From: Sutterella sp.
GTDB taxonomy: Bacteria > Pseudomonadota > Gammaproteobacteria > Burkholderiales > Burkholderiaceae_F
Direction: 5' to 3'
Length of the DNA: 64,000 nucleotides
Assembly: GCA_019418605.1 (NCBI GenBank)
Contig: DYBN01000027.1
Span: 1-64,000, forward strand
The notes below the pieces were generated by a model that made no database searches, was not told the DNA's origin, and was given only the letters and a program-made list of their open reading frames with translations. A program made the translations under genes and the position numbers. This document shows positions 52,759 through 61,312 of this stretch, piece after piece. Each line of letters opens with the position of its first letter. The stretch's first letter is position 1.

Positions 52759-53250
52759 ATGGCAATCACCGAAATCGTTGCCATAGTAGCCTTGGTTTTT
52801 CAAGGATTTTTAGTTTGGTTAGCCTATTCGGCGATAAAAAGAAACGAGTTGACTGCCAAGAAGCGCGCCATCGTTGATCACATCATTAAGCAGCGTGAAG
52901 ACAAGGTTTTGGCAGAGGTTTTTCAGGCGTTGTACAGGCTCCGAGACGAAAAGAAAAAAGTGTCGGAGTACATCAAAGACCCGGAGAACTTTCGCAGAGT
53001 CCTCTACGCTTTGGACACCATGGAGTTCACCGCTGTTGGCATCCGTTTGGGCGCGTTTGATGAAGACGTGTACAAGGAGTTGCAGTGCACAAAAGTCATC
53101 AAAACTTGGGAATCTGTCAGCGGTTTTGTAATGGAGCTTCGCAACGAAAAGCAGCGACAAACCCTCTACCAAGACCTAGAACTACTGGCTAACAGGTGGA
53201 GCGCAAACCCAATCAAAGAATTGAAAAAATCGACTTATCGCGATCGTTAA
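52759..53250 (+). CDS. Membrane-anchored DUF4760-like protein
   Basis: From the ATG of MAITEIVAIVALVFQGFLVW the protein has 163 residues; an ATG six codons upstream is possible. One transmembrane helix at residues 2-24 is followed by a cytoplasmic helical domain with KRAIVDHIIKQREDKVLAEV and YALDTMEFTAVGIRLGAFDE, resembling DUF4760, a family common in mobile and phage-adjacent DNA. The gene is AT-richer than its neighbours. Function unknown. A perfect terminator follows. Confidence 0.7.
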   Translation: MAITEIVAIVALVFQGFLVWLAYSAIKRNELTAKKRAIVDHIIKQREDKVLAEVFQALYRLRDEKKKVSEYIKDPENFRRVLYALDTMEFTAVGIRLGAFDEDVYKELQCTKVIKTWESVSGFVMELRNEKQRQTLYQDLELLANRWSANPIKELKKSTYRDR

Positions 53251-53251
53251 C

Positions 53252-53277
53252 CAAAACCCCGTTCTGGCGGGGTTTTG
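53252..53277 (+). terminator. Terminator after the DUF4760-like gene
   Basis: CAAAACCCCG and CGGGGTTTTG form a perfect 10-bp stem around TTCTGG, two bases after the stop codon. Confidence 0.85.
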
Positions 53278-53419
53278 CGGCGCACCCCGCGGCAGTTGCA
53301 GGCGAGCCTACAATGTGAAAAAAGGGGCGGCAGGCGCCTCGGCCCGTGCCTTTGGCCACAGCAAGGAGGCACGCGCAGGGCGCCCGACCCTCGGGTCTTT
53401 TGAGGAGGCTTGGCAGCCT

Positions 53420-53569
53420 ATGAAGCACTTTTTCAAGAATCATCCGCTTGCGCGCTACTTCTCGATCGTGTTCGCAATCTATGTCGCCGCCACGCTTTTC
53501 TGGTACGTGGCGCTCTACGGCCCGACCGTGTTTTTTGGCATTGAGCCGCCGGCAGGGCTCTTGTGGTGA
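53420..53569 (+). CDS. Small single-pass membrane protein
   Basis: The 49-residue frame MKHFFKNHPLARYFSIVFAI is followed by YVAATLFWYVALYG, one clear transmembrane helix, and a short Pro/Gly-rich tail ending LLW. GAGGAGG lies 13 bases before the ATG, further than ideal. A longer in-frame start at 53315 adds a less protein-like N-terminus. A TACAAT element at 53309-53314 may be a -10. No family recognised; coding status moderately likely. Confidence 0.5.
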   Translation: MKHFFKNHPLARYFSIVFAIYVAATLFWYVALYGPTVFFGIEPPAGLLW

Positions 53570-53630
53570 ATATCCGGTCTTTTTGGCCGGCAAAGCCTTT
53601 AACCGCACGCGCTGCGTGCGCCGACAAAAA

Positions 53631-53663
53631 GGGGAGTTCTCGAAAACGGGAGCTCCTTTTTTT
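53631..53663 (+). terminator. Terminator after the small membrane protein
   Basis: GGAGTTCTCG pairs with CGGGAGCTCC (two G-T pairs) around AAAA and is followed by seven T. Confidence 0.8.
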
Positions 53664-53812
53664 GCCTGCAGCGGCGCAAAACTTCCCTTGCCCCTAGCCC
53701 GCGGGTTGTATCGGCCGAAAGGACGCATTTCTAGAATGGGCCGGGCCCAACAGGCGCCCCGGGTGTTGTGATGCGGGCGCCGTCAACAAACCCCAGGGGA
53801 AGAAAAACAATC

Positions 53813-54913
53813 ATGCTTTGCACCATGAAACGGGCGGCCGTCGCCGCCGCTGCCGCGGCGCTCGCAGGCGCTCTGCCTGCGGCGGGCGCAGCCGACCTCA
53901 CCGTCTACGGCCTCATCGACACGGGCCTTAACTTCAGAAGCGTCGACGCCGACGACTCCGCAACCTGGAGCGCCTTGGACGGCGAGCACCTCTCGATGGA
54001 CTCGGGCATGACGCTGGGCTCGCGCTTTGGCTTTAAGGGGAGCGAGCGGATTTCGGAGGCGCTCACGGTGGGCTTCGTGCTCGAAAACGGCTTTGACTCC
54101 GACACGGGCTCCATGATGACGGGCCGCATCTTCGGACGCGAGTCGCAGGTCTACCTTGAAGGCGGCTTCGGCAAGCTGAGCTTTGGCCGCGTGGCCGTGC
54201 TGATGTCCGACCTGGGCAGCTTCGGTCTTATGGGAGAGCTCTCGGCGCTTGCCACGGGCTACGGCGACGCGGGCAATCACGCGATGATCTTTTCGAGCTT
54301 TGACGTGCGCCGAGACAACGTCGTCACCTACGTCTCGCCCTCGTTTGCGGGCTTTACCCTGCACGCGCAGTACGCCATGGGCAACGACAACGAAAACAAG
54401 TCTTCGGCCGCGGGCGGCCGCTACGGCGCTCTGGCGCTCACCTACAAAAACGGCCCGTTGAGCGTCATCCTGCACGGCGACAGGCTCAACAAAAACCACG
54501 AAGAGCTGGAAGGCAAGGACACCGTGACCGTCACGGGCGGCGTGAGCTACGCGTTTGAGCCATTGACGCTTTATGTCGCGGGCCAGTACTTTGCCAACGC
54601 CAATGAGGTGGGCGGCACAAGCTACGGCTACGAGCTCGGCGGCCTGGGCGACATCGACGGGTGGGGTGCGACGGTAGGCGCCCGCGTGCCCGTTGCGGGC
54701 GGCACGCTGCGCCTTTCGGCGGGCTACATGGACGCCGAGAGCGACGAGACCGAAGAAGACGTCACGCGCTTTATCATCGGCGCGGGCTACGAGTACTGGC
54801 TCTCCAAGCGCACGTCCTGGTACGCGGCCGCGGGCTACACGCGCGACGACGATGCCGCCGGCCGCAACCCGACGATGGTGCAGGTCGTGGCGGGTCTGCG
54901 CCACAAGTTCTAA
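53813..54913 (+). CDS. Outer-membrane porin, general Gram-negative type
   Basis: From the ATG at 53813 (AGGGGAAG upstream; a second ATG four codons on is possible) the protein has 366 residues. A signal peptide ends near GAAD, and the mature protein begins DLTVYGLIDTGLNF, the typical betaproteobacterial porin start. Repeated amphipathic strands follow, with SRFGFKGSERISEAL and GRESQVYLEGGFGKLSFGR, and the C-terminus ends in Phe (VVAGLRHKF), the assembly signal. It forms a trimeric diffusion channel and may supply substrates to the periplasmic reductases downstream. Confidence 0.92.
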   Translation: MLCTMKRAAVAAAAAALAGALPAAGAADLTVYGLIDTGLNFRSVDADDSATWSALDGEHLSMDSGMTLGSRFGFKGSERISEALTVGFVLENGFDSDTGSMMTGRIFGRESQVYLEGGFGKLSFGRVAVLMSDLGSFGLMGELSALATGYGDAGNHAMIFSSFDVRRDNVVTYVSPSFAGFTLHAQYAMGNDNENKSSAAGGRYGALALTYKNGPLSVILHGDRLNKNHEELEGKDTVTVTGGVSYAFEPLTLYVAGQYFANANEVGGTSYGYELGGLGDIDGWGATVGARVPVAGGTLRLSAGYMDAESDETEEDVTRFIIGAGYEYWLSKRTSWYAAAGYTRDDDAAGRNPTMVQVVAGLRHKF

Positions 54914-55043
54914 CAAGAGCACAGGGACAAAGAGCCCGGAGCCGGCGCAACGAAGACGGCCCCGGGCGCTTGACTGCCGGCGCATCGCAATTTGCGGCAA
55001 TTGCCTGAAAAAGGAAGGCTGCTTTCCTGATCGGGCGGCAAAT

Positions 55044-55085
55044 GGCGGTGATCGGCGGTGATCAGCGGCGAAATTCTTTTATATT
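55044..55085 (+). promoter_or_regulatory. Putative promoter with tandem 10-bp repeat before the first sensor kinase
   Basis: Two exact copies of GGCGGTGATC stand head to tail at 55044-55063. A TATATT -10-like element is at 55080-55085, so the second repeat would lie over the -35 position. This fits a binding site for the cognate response regulator, which is inference. Confidence 0.4.
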
Positions 55086-55091
55086 GTCCCC

Positions 55092-57098
55092 ATGATTTGC
55101 GCTCTTCTGCCTTCGGTCACTCAATTGCGCACGCGCTGCGCAGGCGGCCTTTGCGCTCTTGCGGCGGCGCTTGCCGCTGCAGGCGCGGGCGCCGGGCCGC
55201 AGGCCTGGGCAAGGGAGCTGGGCGAGCCCGAGCCCGCAGCCGTTCAAAGCAAGCCTGCGGCCGCCCGGACGCAGACGCCCGGGCAAAGCGAGGCAAGTCC
55301 AGCCCAACCGCGCACGCTTGTGATTGCCGTGACCGACGACCTGGAGGCGGTCACGGACGACATGGGCATTGCCGATACGTTTGAGGCGCTGCAAAAGGCG
55401 CTTCCCTCCTACACCATCTACAAGTCCTCGGCCGTGACGGCCGACGTGCGCACCTGGATTGCGCAGAACAAGCCCGACTTTCTCATCGCGGCCACGGGAA
55501 GCGTGCCCGTTTTCACGGAAGGGGCCGCAAGCGCCTATCGCCTTGTCACCCGCAAGAGCCCGCAGACGCAGATTGCCTCGCAAAGCATCGGCTCGACCGT
55601 GGTGGCGCTCAAAAACCGCACGGACATCAACGAGATCGCCGACTTAAAAGGCAAGACGGTGGCGGCGACGCTGCCCGACTCCATTGCCGGGTGGCTTGCG
55701 CTCGCAGGCGAAGTGCACGATCTGGGCTACGACCCGGAGACGTTTTTTGAGCGCGTTTTCTTTCTGGACACCCTTTTTCCCAACCTCACCGCGGCGCTCT
55801 GGGGGAAAAGCGCCGATGCCGTCGTGATGCCCGCCTGCTTTCTTGAAACGCTCGAGCGGCAGGGCCTGGCTGACGTGACGGACTTGAAGGTCGTGGGGAA
55901 AAAGGAGGGCTCGGCGCTGCGCTGCCAGCACTCGACGGCGCTTTACCCTGACGTGAGCTTTTACGGCTTTGGGTGGACAAGCGAAGAAAGCGCCCGGGAC
56001 GTGACGATTGCACTGCTGTCCATGTCGGCTGCCGCAGGCGCTCCCGAGTGGCGCTCCAACGTCGACGCTTCAAGGCTTGACGCGCTTTTTCGAAAGCTCT
56101 CGGTGGGGCCCTACGCCTACGATGCCGGGTTTTCCTTTTCGCGCTTTTACGAGCGCTATAAAACCGTGATTTTCATGGCGGCCGCGGTGCTGTTGGCGCT
56201 CATTGCGCATGCGGCGATCCTGCAGCACTTGGTCAAGCGGCGCACGCGGCAGCTCTCCGAGGCGCTTGAAAACGCACGGAAGATGGAGGCCGCCGCGCGG
56301 GAAAACCGCGCAAGACTGGGAACGCTCGAGCGGCGCAACATCGTCAATCAAATGTCGGGCATGATTGCCCATGAGATCAAGTCGCCCGTGGGCGCCGTGC
56401 TCAACTTCAAGGCGATTCTCGACTTTGTGCTCCCGCAGCAGGTGCGCGCGCAGCAGGCCGTCGACACGGCGCTCTCGGGCATCGAGAGCGAGGCGGTCAA
56501 GATTGCCGGCATCGTCGATCGGGTGCGCAGCTACGCCAAGTCGCAAAAGTCCGCCCAGCGGCCCTGCGAGCTTGTTGAAATCGCCCGCAAGGCCATTGAA
56601 AGCGTGCGCGCGGCTTCTTCGGGCGATGCGCGCATCCGCACGCGCTTTCCGGACAAGCCCTGCACCGTCACGGGCGATCCGCTTGAGCTTGAACTTTTAA
56701 TCGTCAATCTCGTGAAAAACGCCTGGCAGGCGCAATCGGACCGTGCGCGGCCTGAAATTGACGTCGCTGTCGACATGCTTGCGCTGCGGCCGCAGGACGA
56801 GCAGGGAGATGAGAAGGAAAGTCCACCGCAGGGCGAATTCTCGGAACTAGGCCGCCTTGCCGGGCGAGCGATGCGCCCGAAGGCCGAGGTGGTGCTCACC
56901 GTGAACAACCCGGGCAAGGTCTTGAGCGAGGAAGAATTTGCGAGGCTTGCGCAGATTGCCGAGAGCGTCAAGCCCGAGGGGCTTGGCATGGGGCTTTCCA
57001 TCGTGCGCGGCATCTGCGACAGCCACGCCGCACGGCTTGTCTTTTCCCGGCGGCCTGCCGGGGGCGTGCGCGTGAAGGTGATATTTTCGGTTTTTTAA
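55092..57098 (+). CDS. Sensor histidine kinase with PhnD-like periplasmic domain (TtrS-like)
   Basis: The 668-residue protein has a signal/anchor segment, an Ala/Pro-rich linker (to about residue 72), a PhnD/phosphonate-binding-like periplasmic domain (about 75-340) and a transmembrane helix at about 356-380 (VIFMAAAVLLALIAHAAIL). The cytoplasmic part has a coiled coil, the H-box MIAHEIKSPVGAV (His 427), the N-box LIVNLVKNAWQA and the ATP lid GLGMGLSIV. TtrS, the tetrathionate sensor, has this architecture. It is followed after 13 bp by a response regulator and then a flavoprotein reductase, so the ligand is probably the reductase substrate. Confidence 0.9.
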   Translation: MICALLPSVTQLRTRCAGGLCALAAALAAAGAGAGPQAWARELGEPEPAAVQSKPAAARTQTPGQSEASPAQPRTLVIAVTDDLEAVTDDMGIADTFEALQKALPSYTIYKSSAVTADVRTWIAQNKPDFLIAATGSVPVFTEGAASAYRLVTRKSPQTQIASQSIGSTVVALKNRTDINEIADLKGKTVAATLPDSIAGWLALAGEVHDLGYDPETFFERVFFLDTLFPNLTAALWGKSADAVVMPACFLETLERQGLADVTDLKVVGKKEGSALRCQHSTALYPDVSFYGFGWTSEESARDVTIALLSMSAAAGAPEWRSNVDASRLDALFRKLSVGPYAYDAGFSFSRFYERYKTVIFMAAAVLLALIAHAAILQHLVKRRTRQLSEALENARKMEAAARENRARLGTLERRNIVNQMSGMIAHEIKSPVGAVLNFKAILDFVLPQQVRAQQAVDTALSGIESEAVKIAGIVDRVRSYAKSQKSAQRPCELVEIARKAIESVRAASSGDARIRTRFPDKPCTVTGDPLELELLIVNLVKNAWQAQSDRARPEIDVAVDMLALRPQDEQGDEKESPPQGEFSELGRLAGRAMRPKAEVVLTVNNPGKVLSEEEFARLAQIAESVKPEGLGMGLSIVRGICDSHAARLVFSRRPAGGVRVKVIFSVF

Positions 57099-57111
57099 GG
57101 GAGGGGGTCCG

Positions 57112-57783
57112 GTGACAACGCATGTGCTGCCGCTTGTGCGCTTTGTTGAAGACGACGAGGTGTTTCGCACCTCGCAGGAGCTGCTGCTGCGCACGCACGG
57201 CTACGAGGTGCAGGGCTATGCGGGCGCCGCGCAGTTTTTGGCCGAAGACGACCTGTCGCGGCCCGGCTGCATCGTGCTTGACGTGCGCATGCCCGGCATG
57301 ACGGGACTTGAACTGCAGCGGCTTTTAAACGAAAAGGCCGTTGACGTGCCGGTCATCTTTTTATCCGGCCACGGCGACATCGCCATGGCCGTGCACACGA
57401 TGCAAAGCGGTGCGGTGAGCTTTCTTGAAAAGCCCGTGGCGCCGCGAAAGCTTCTTGAGAGCATTGCGGCGGCCGTGGAGGTTTCCATGTCGCGCTGGAG
57501 AGCGGGCGAAGAGGCTAGGCGCAATCAGGCGGTCTTTGAGAGCCTGACGCCGCGCGAGCGCGAGGTGGTGCTTCTTGCCGCGCGCGACACGCCCAACAAG
57601 GTGATTGCCCGGGCGCTTGACATTGCCGAGGCCACAGTCAAGATGCACCGCGCCAACGCCTTTGCAAAGCTGGGCGTCAAAAGCCCCCTTGAGGCCTACG
57701 TGGCGCTTGAGCGCCTCGGGGTGATTGCGGGCGACGCCAAAGAGCGCGGGGACACGGGCCCTGCCCAGGGGGAGGCGAGATGA
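57112..57783 (+). CDS. Response regulator, FixJ/TtrR-like (REC + LuxR HTH)
   Basis: The 223-residue protein starts at a GTG after GGGAGGGGG. The receiver domain has the acidic pocket VEDDE, the phospho-acceptor Asp 57 in CIVLDVRMPGMTG, the Thr/Ser switch in FLSGHGDIAM and Lys in FLEKPV. A LuxR-type HTH (LTPREREVVLL, NKVIARALDIAEATVKMHRA) follows. It would activate transcription on phosphorylation by the upstream kinase. Its stop overlaps the flavoprotein start as ATGA. Confidence 0.92.
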   Translation: MTTHVLPLVRFVEDDEVFRTSQELLLRTHGYEVQGYAGAAQFLAEDDLSRPGCIVLDVRMPGMTGLELQRLLNEKAVDVPVIFLSGHGDIAMAVHTMQSGAVSFLEKPVAPRKLLESIAAAVEVSMSRWRAGEEARRNQAVFESLTPREREVVLLAARDTPNKVIARALDIAEATVKMHRANAFAKLGVKSPLEAYVALERLGVIAGDAKERGDTGPAQGEAR

Positions 57784-59222
57784 AGCGGCGGGCCCTGCTT
57801 GCCGCCTCGGGCGCAGCGATGCTGGGCTTTGCGCCCCTCAAGGGCTTTGCGGAGGCGGATGTTGCCGCGGAAGCGGCCGCGGGAGGCGTCTTTGACGTCC
57901 TTGTTGCGGGCAGCGGCATGGCGGGGCTTGCGGCTGCGGTTTCCGCCCATGAGGCGGGAGCAAGGCGCATCGCCGTTCTTGAAAAAGGGCCCCTTGCGGG
58001 CGGGCACACCGCTTTTTCAAGCGGCTCGTTTGCCGTTTTCAGCCCCCGCATGCAAAAAGAGCAGAACATCGAGGATTCGGTTGATCTGTGGGTGCGCGAC
58101 AGCCGCGCGATCGGAGGCGAAATCAACGAAGCCGTGCTTCGCACGATTGCTCAAGAAAGCGAGGCGTGCCGCGACTGGCTCTCTGCCATGGGCGTGCGCT
58201 TTTCAAGCGTGCTCTTTGAGGCCCTTGGAGGCCTGCGGCCGCGCTGCGTTGCGCCGCGCTCTGGCATGGGCGGCAAGCACTACGTGCGCGTGATGCTCGC
58301 GCACGCCCGGGGGCTTGGCATTCCCGTTGCGCTCTCAAGCGAAGTTGTCGCCATCGAGTTTGTCGCTTCGATGCGCCTGTGGCGCGTGACGGTTGAAAGC
58401 GAGCAGGGCGCCTACGCTCTTTACACCCGCAGCCTTGTGCTTGCCACGGGCGGGTTTTCGGCCAACACCGCCATGCGGCTTCTCTACGACGCGCGGTTTG
58501 CTGCGGACATGGCCACGACGGCCAACCCCGAGGGCACGCTCTGGGACGGGGCCACGGGAGACGGCATCCGCATGGCCGAGCGCGCGGGCGCGGGCATTCT
58601 CGGCATGCCCAACATCGTGTATCTGCCCTACTGGGGCGGGCGCGCTCTTGACTACGTGGGAGCGGAAATCTTCATCAACCTCGAGGGCAGGCGTTTTGTC
58701 AATGAGGCGATGAACGTGACGGCCATTGCAGACGCCATGATGCGCGAGCCCGAGCAGGAGATGTGGGTGATCACCGATTCGCGATCAGTGAAGGGCGCCA
58801 ATTTCGGCTCGAAGTTTGCCGCGGGCAGACTGCGCATGTCCGAGAGCATCGAGGAGATGGCCCGCGACATGCAGATACCGGCCTCGGTGCTGCGCGAGAC
58901 GCTTGAGCGCTACAACCGCTTTGCCCGGCAAAAGAGCGATCCGGATTTCGGAAAGACGCTTTTTACGCAGACAATCGATACGCCCCCTTACTACTGGGGC
59001 AGAGAGAAACTCTACGTGCACTGCACGCTCGGAGGCATTGCCGTCGACAGCCGCTCGCGCGTGCTCGATGCTTCGGGCAAGCCCATCGAAGGTCTTTACG
59101 CCGCAGGCGAAACCACGGGCGGCATCTTCGGGCGCGACCGCCTGGGCGGCATGAGCATTGCGGGCGCGGCGGTCACGGGACGCATTGCGGGCTTTGAGGC
59201 GGCGAGAGGGCGCCGCGCGTAA
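57780..59222 (+). CDS. Exported FAD-dependent reductase lacking the fumarate-reductase Arg (cassette 1)
   Basis: The 480-residue protein begins MKRRALLAASGAAMLGFAP, a Tat-like signal. An FAD-binding domain follows (VLVAGSGMAGLAAAVSAHE, VLATGGFSANTAMR). It belongs to the fumarate-reductase flavoprotein superfamily, with VHCTLGGIAV and GRDRLGGMSIAG near the end. The segment equivalent to NExxxRD reads RFVNEAMNVTA, so the proton-donating Arg of fumarate reductases seems to be absent, and the HP motif before it is not found. No FMN or haem domain is present. A quinol- or cytochrome-linked donor is unknown. The substrate is probably not fumarate. Confidence 0.85.
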   Translation: MKRRALLAASGAAMLGFAPLKGFAEADVAAEAAAGGVFDVLVAGSGMAGLAAAVSAHEAGARRIAVLEKGPLAGGHTAFSSGSFAVFSPRMQKEQNIEDSVDLWVRDSRAIGGEINEAVLRTIAQESEACRDWLSAMGVRFSSVLFEALGGLRPRCVAPRSGMGGKHYVRVMLAHARGLGIPVALSSEVVAIEFVASMRLWRVTVESEQGAYALYTRSLVLATGGFSANTAMRLLYDARFAADMATTANPEGTLWDGATGDGIRMAERAGAGILGMPNIVYLPYWGGRALDYVGAEIFINLEGRRFVNEAMNVTAIADAMMREPEQEMWVITDSRSVKGANFGSKFAAGRLRMSESIEEMARDMQIPASVLRETLERYNRFARQKSDPDFGKTLFTQTIDTPPYYWGREKLYVHCTLGGIAVDSRSRVLDASGKPIEGLYAAGETTGGIFGRDRLGGMSIAGAAVTGRIAGFEAARGRRA

Positions 59223-59228
59223 AGCGCA

Positions 59229-59268
59229 AAGGCAGGCAAAGGCAGGAAAAGGCAGGCAAAAGCAGGAA
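59229..59268 (+). repeat. Four tandem 10-bp units before the second sensor kinase
   Basis: The unit AAAGGCAGG followed by C or A is repeated four times (last unit AAAAGCAGGA) just after the flavoprotein stop codon. It lies about 25-65 bp upstream of the predicted -35 of the next gene, one helical turn per unit. Confidence 0.75.
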
Positions 59269-59292
59269 AAAGGGTGGGCGGACCGAGGGCCG

Positions 59293-59320
59293 TTTTTGCG
59301 CCTGCAGGGCCTTTTATAAT
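59293..59320 (+). promoter_or_regulatory. Promoter of the second cassette
   Basis: A perfect TATAAT (59315-59320) has only a weak -35 at 16 bp (TTTTTG, 59293-59298). A good -10 with a weak -35 and repeats upstream suggests activator dependence. The leader would be about 105 nt. Confidence 0.65.
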
Positions 59321-59434
59321 TTCGCCCGATGCCCGCAAAGGCTTTGATTTTCAAGGTCTTTGGGCAATTTCAAAGCCGTCTTCCCCAGTCCTCAACCCTT
59401 CTCGCTGCGTTTGTTTCCCGTGGCTTTCCCCGCC

Positions 59435-61312
59435 ATGCGCATCCTTGGCCAGTCCGGCGTCTTAACCCGCCTTCTTGGGCGCAGTCTTCAGTTTGTGATT
59501 GGCGCAGCCCTCTGCGCTTACACCGCCCTTATTCAAAGCGGCTGGGCTGCGCAGGGGCCGCAAAGTGACGCTCAAGCAGCTGAAAGGCCCGTGGTGCGCA
59601 TCGGCCTTGTGGACACCTTTTCGCCCGAGTTCTACATCGACACCTACGCGGCCACGATTCAGTACCTCAAGCGCCGTCTGCCGCAGTACCGGTTTGAGTC
59701 GGTGGAGTTTGCAAACGAGTCGAAGCTGACGCCGCAGACGGCGCAGGGAATCGATTTTCTGGTGAGCAGCGCGGGAACCTTCGGCATCCGCGCGCAGGAG
59801 CTCGGAGCCGAGCACATCGTGATCCGCAAGCGCTCCGACGTTAAAAACGCCTCGAGAAGCGTGGCTGCGGTTTTTGTCGCGCGCTCCGACAACAAGCGGA
59901 TCAACACGCTCGAGGACATGCGCAATCAAAGGGCGAGCGCAACGCAGGCTTCAAGCTTTGACGGCTGGCTCATCGCGCAGGACGAGATCGCGCAGGCGGG
60001 ATTTTCTCCCGAGAACTTTTTCTCAAGCGTGCAGTTTACGGAGTACAACTACCCGGACGTCATCAGCCGCGTGCTCGTCGGACAGGTCGATGTCGGCGTG
60101 CTCACGCGCTGCCAGCTCGAAAGACTGCAGGAGCAGGGCCTTGTGGATGCCGCATCGGTAAAGGTGATCAACGAAAAAGAGGCCCCGGACGAACCGTGCC
60201 GGCGCTCAACCGAGCTCTATCCCGCGGAAGTCATCGCCGTCTTTCCGCACACCGACCCGGAACTTGCCAAGGCCGTGACGATTGCCCTGCTGCAGATGCC
60301 CGAGGCCGGCTGGGAATGGGTGACGGTCAACGACCTTGTCAACATCTCGGGCCTTATGGAGAGGCTCTCGCTCGGAAGCTTTGCCTACCAGAGGGAATTC
60401 ACGCTCAAGGCCCTTGCGCGGCGCTACTCCCGGGAAATCATTCTGGCGGCGGCGCTTGCTGCCGCAGCGCTTTTTCACATTCTGCGCGTGGATGCGCTCG
60501 TGATGCAGCGCACGCGCGAACTCGTGCAGATGGTCCGGGAAAAGGAGGCGCTTCTTGAGCGCATGAAGAAAACGCAGCAGTACCTGCAGCTGCTTGAGAG
60601 AAACACGATCGTAAGCCAGCTCTCAAGCCTTTTTGCGCACGAAATGAAGCAGCCCGTCACCAACATCATCAACTATGCCGCGGGCGTGGCCATGCTGCGC
60701 AAATCAGGGCGCGGCGATGCCCCCGCGATCGATCAGGCTCTGAGCGCCATCAATGATCAGGCCCGGCGCATGGCGCAGATCGTCGACAGGGTGCGCGCCT
60801 ACGCCAAGCACGAGCCGCTTACCAAGACCGACTGCCGGCTTGCCGACATCGTGCGCACGACGCTTGAAAACTTTCGCCTGGCGCAAAAGACGGTAAGCGC
60901 AATAAAAGTCGACGTGCCCGAGGCCATCCATGTGTCGGCCGATCCGGTTGCCCTGGAGCTGCTCTTTTTGAACCTTGTGCGCAATGCCGAGCGGGCCGCC
61001 GCGGGAAATCCCGCGCCCGAGGTTTTGATCAAGGGGCGCGTCGACGGGCATCTGACGCGCGTGACGGTCTCGGACAACGGGCCGCGCGTGCCGCAGGAGC
61101 TCTTTGCGCAGCTCTCGCGCGTCGGCGGCGTGGAGAGCTCTCAGGGACTTGGAATGGGGCTGGCCATTGCCAAGGGCATTGCCGAAAACCACAACGGGCA
61201 TCTTGAGTTTTCGCGCTCGGAAACAGGGGGCCTTGCGGTGACGCTTGTTCTCACGAGCCTTGCCGGAGAGTCCGTTACGAAGGAGAAAAAGAGTGAAGAG
61301 CCTGCTGCCTGA
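59435..61312 (+). CDS. Sensor histidine kinase with PhnD-like periplasmic domain (TtrS-like), second copy
   Basis: About 625 residues from the ATG at 59435; no strong ribosome site is visible and GTG at 59420 is an alternative. A signal segment (LLGRSLQFVIGAALCAYTAL) precedes a PhnD-like domain (VVRIGLVDTFSPEFYIDTYA, FLVSSAGTFGIRAQELGA). A transmembrane helix (IILAAALAAAALFHIL) leads to the H-box LFAHEMKQPVTN (His 402), N-box LFLNLVRNAERA and GLGMGLAIAKGI. It is a diverged paralogue of the first kinase, with different ligand-domain sequence. Its 3' end overlaps the regulator start by 20 bp. Confidence 0.88.
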   Translation: MRILGQSGVLTRLLGRSLQFVIGAALCAYTALIQSGWAAQGPQSDAQAAERPVVRIGLVDTFSPEFYIDTYAATIQYLKRRLPQYRFESVEFANESKLTPQTAQGIDFLVSSAGTFGIRAQELGAEHIVIRKRSDVKNASRSVAAVFVARSDNKRINTLEDMRNQRASATQASSFDGWLIAQDEIAQAGFSPENFFSSVQFTEYNYPDVISRVLVGQVDVGVLTRCQLERLQEQGLVDAASVKVINEKEAPDEPCRRSTELYPAEVIAVFPHTDPELAKAVTIALLQMPEAGWEWVTVNDLVNISGLMERLSLGSFAYQREFTLKALARRYSREIILAAALAAAALFHILRVDALVMQRTRELVQMVREKEALLERMKKTQQYLQLLERNTIVSQLSSLFAHEMKQPVTNIINYAAGVAMLRKSGRGDAPAIDQALSAINDQARRMAQIVDRVRAYAKHEPLTKTDCRLADIVRTTLENFRLAQKTVSAIKVDVPEAIHVSADPVALELLFLNLVRNAERAAAGNPAPEVLIKGRVDGHLTRVTVSDNGPRVPQELFAQLSRVGGVESSQGLGMGLAIAKGIAENHNGHLEFSRSETGGLAVTLVLTSLAGESVTKEKKSEEPAA

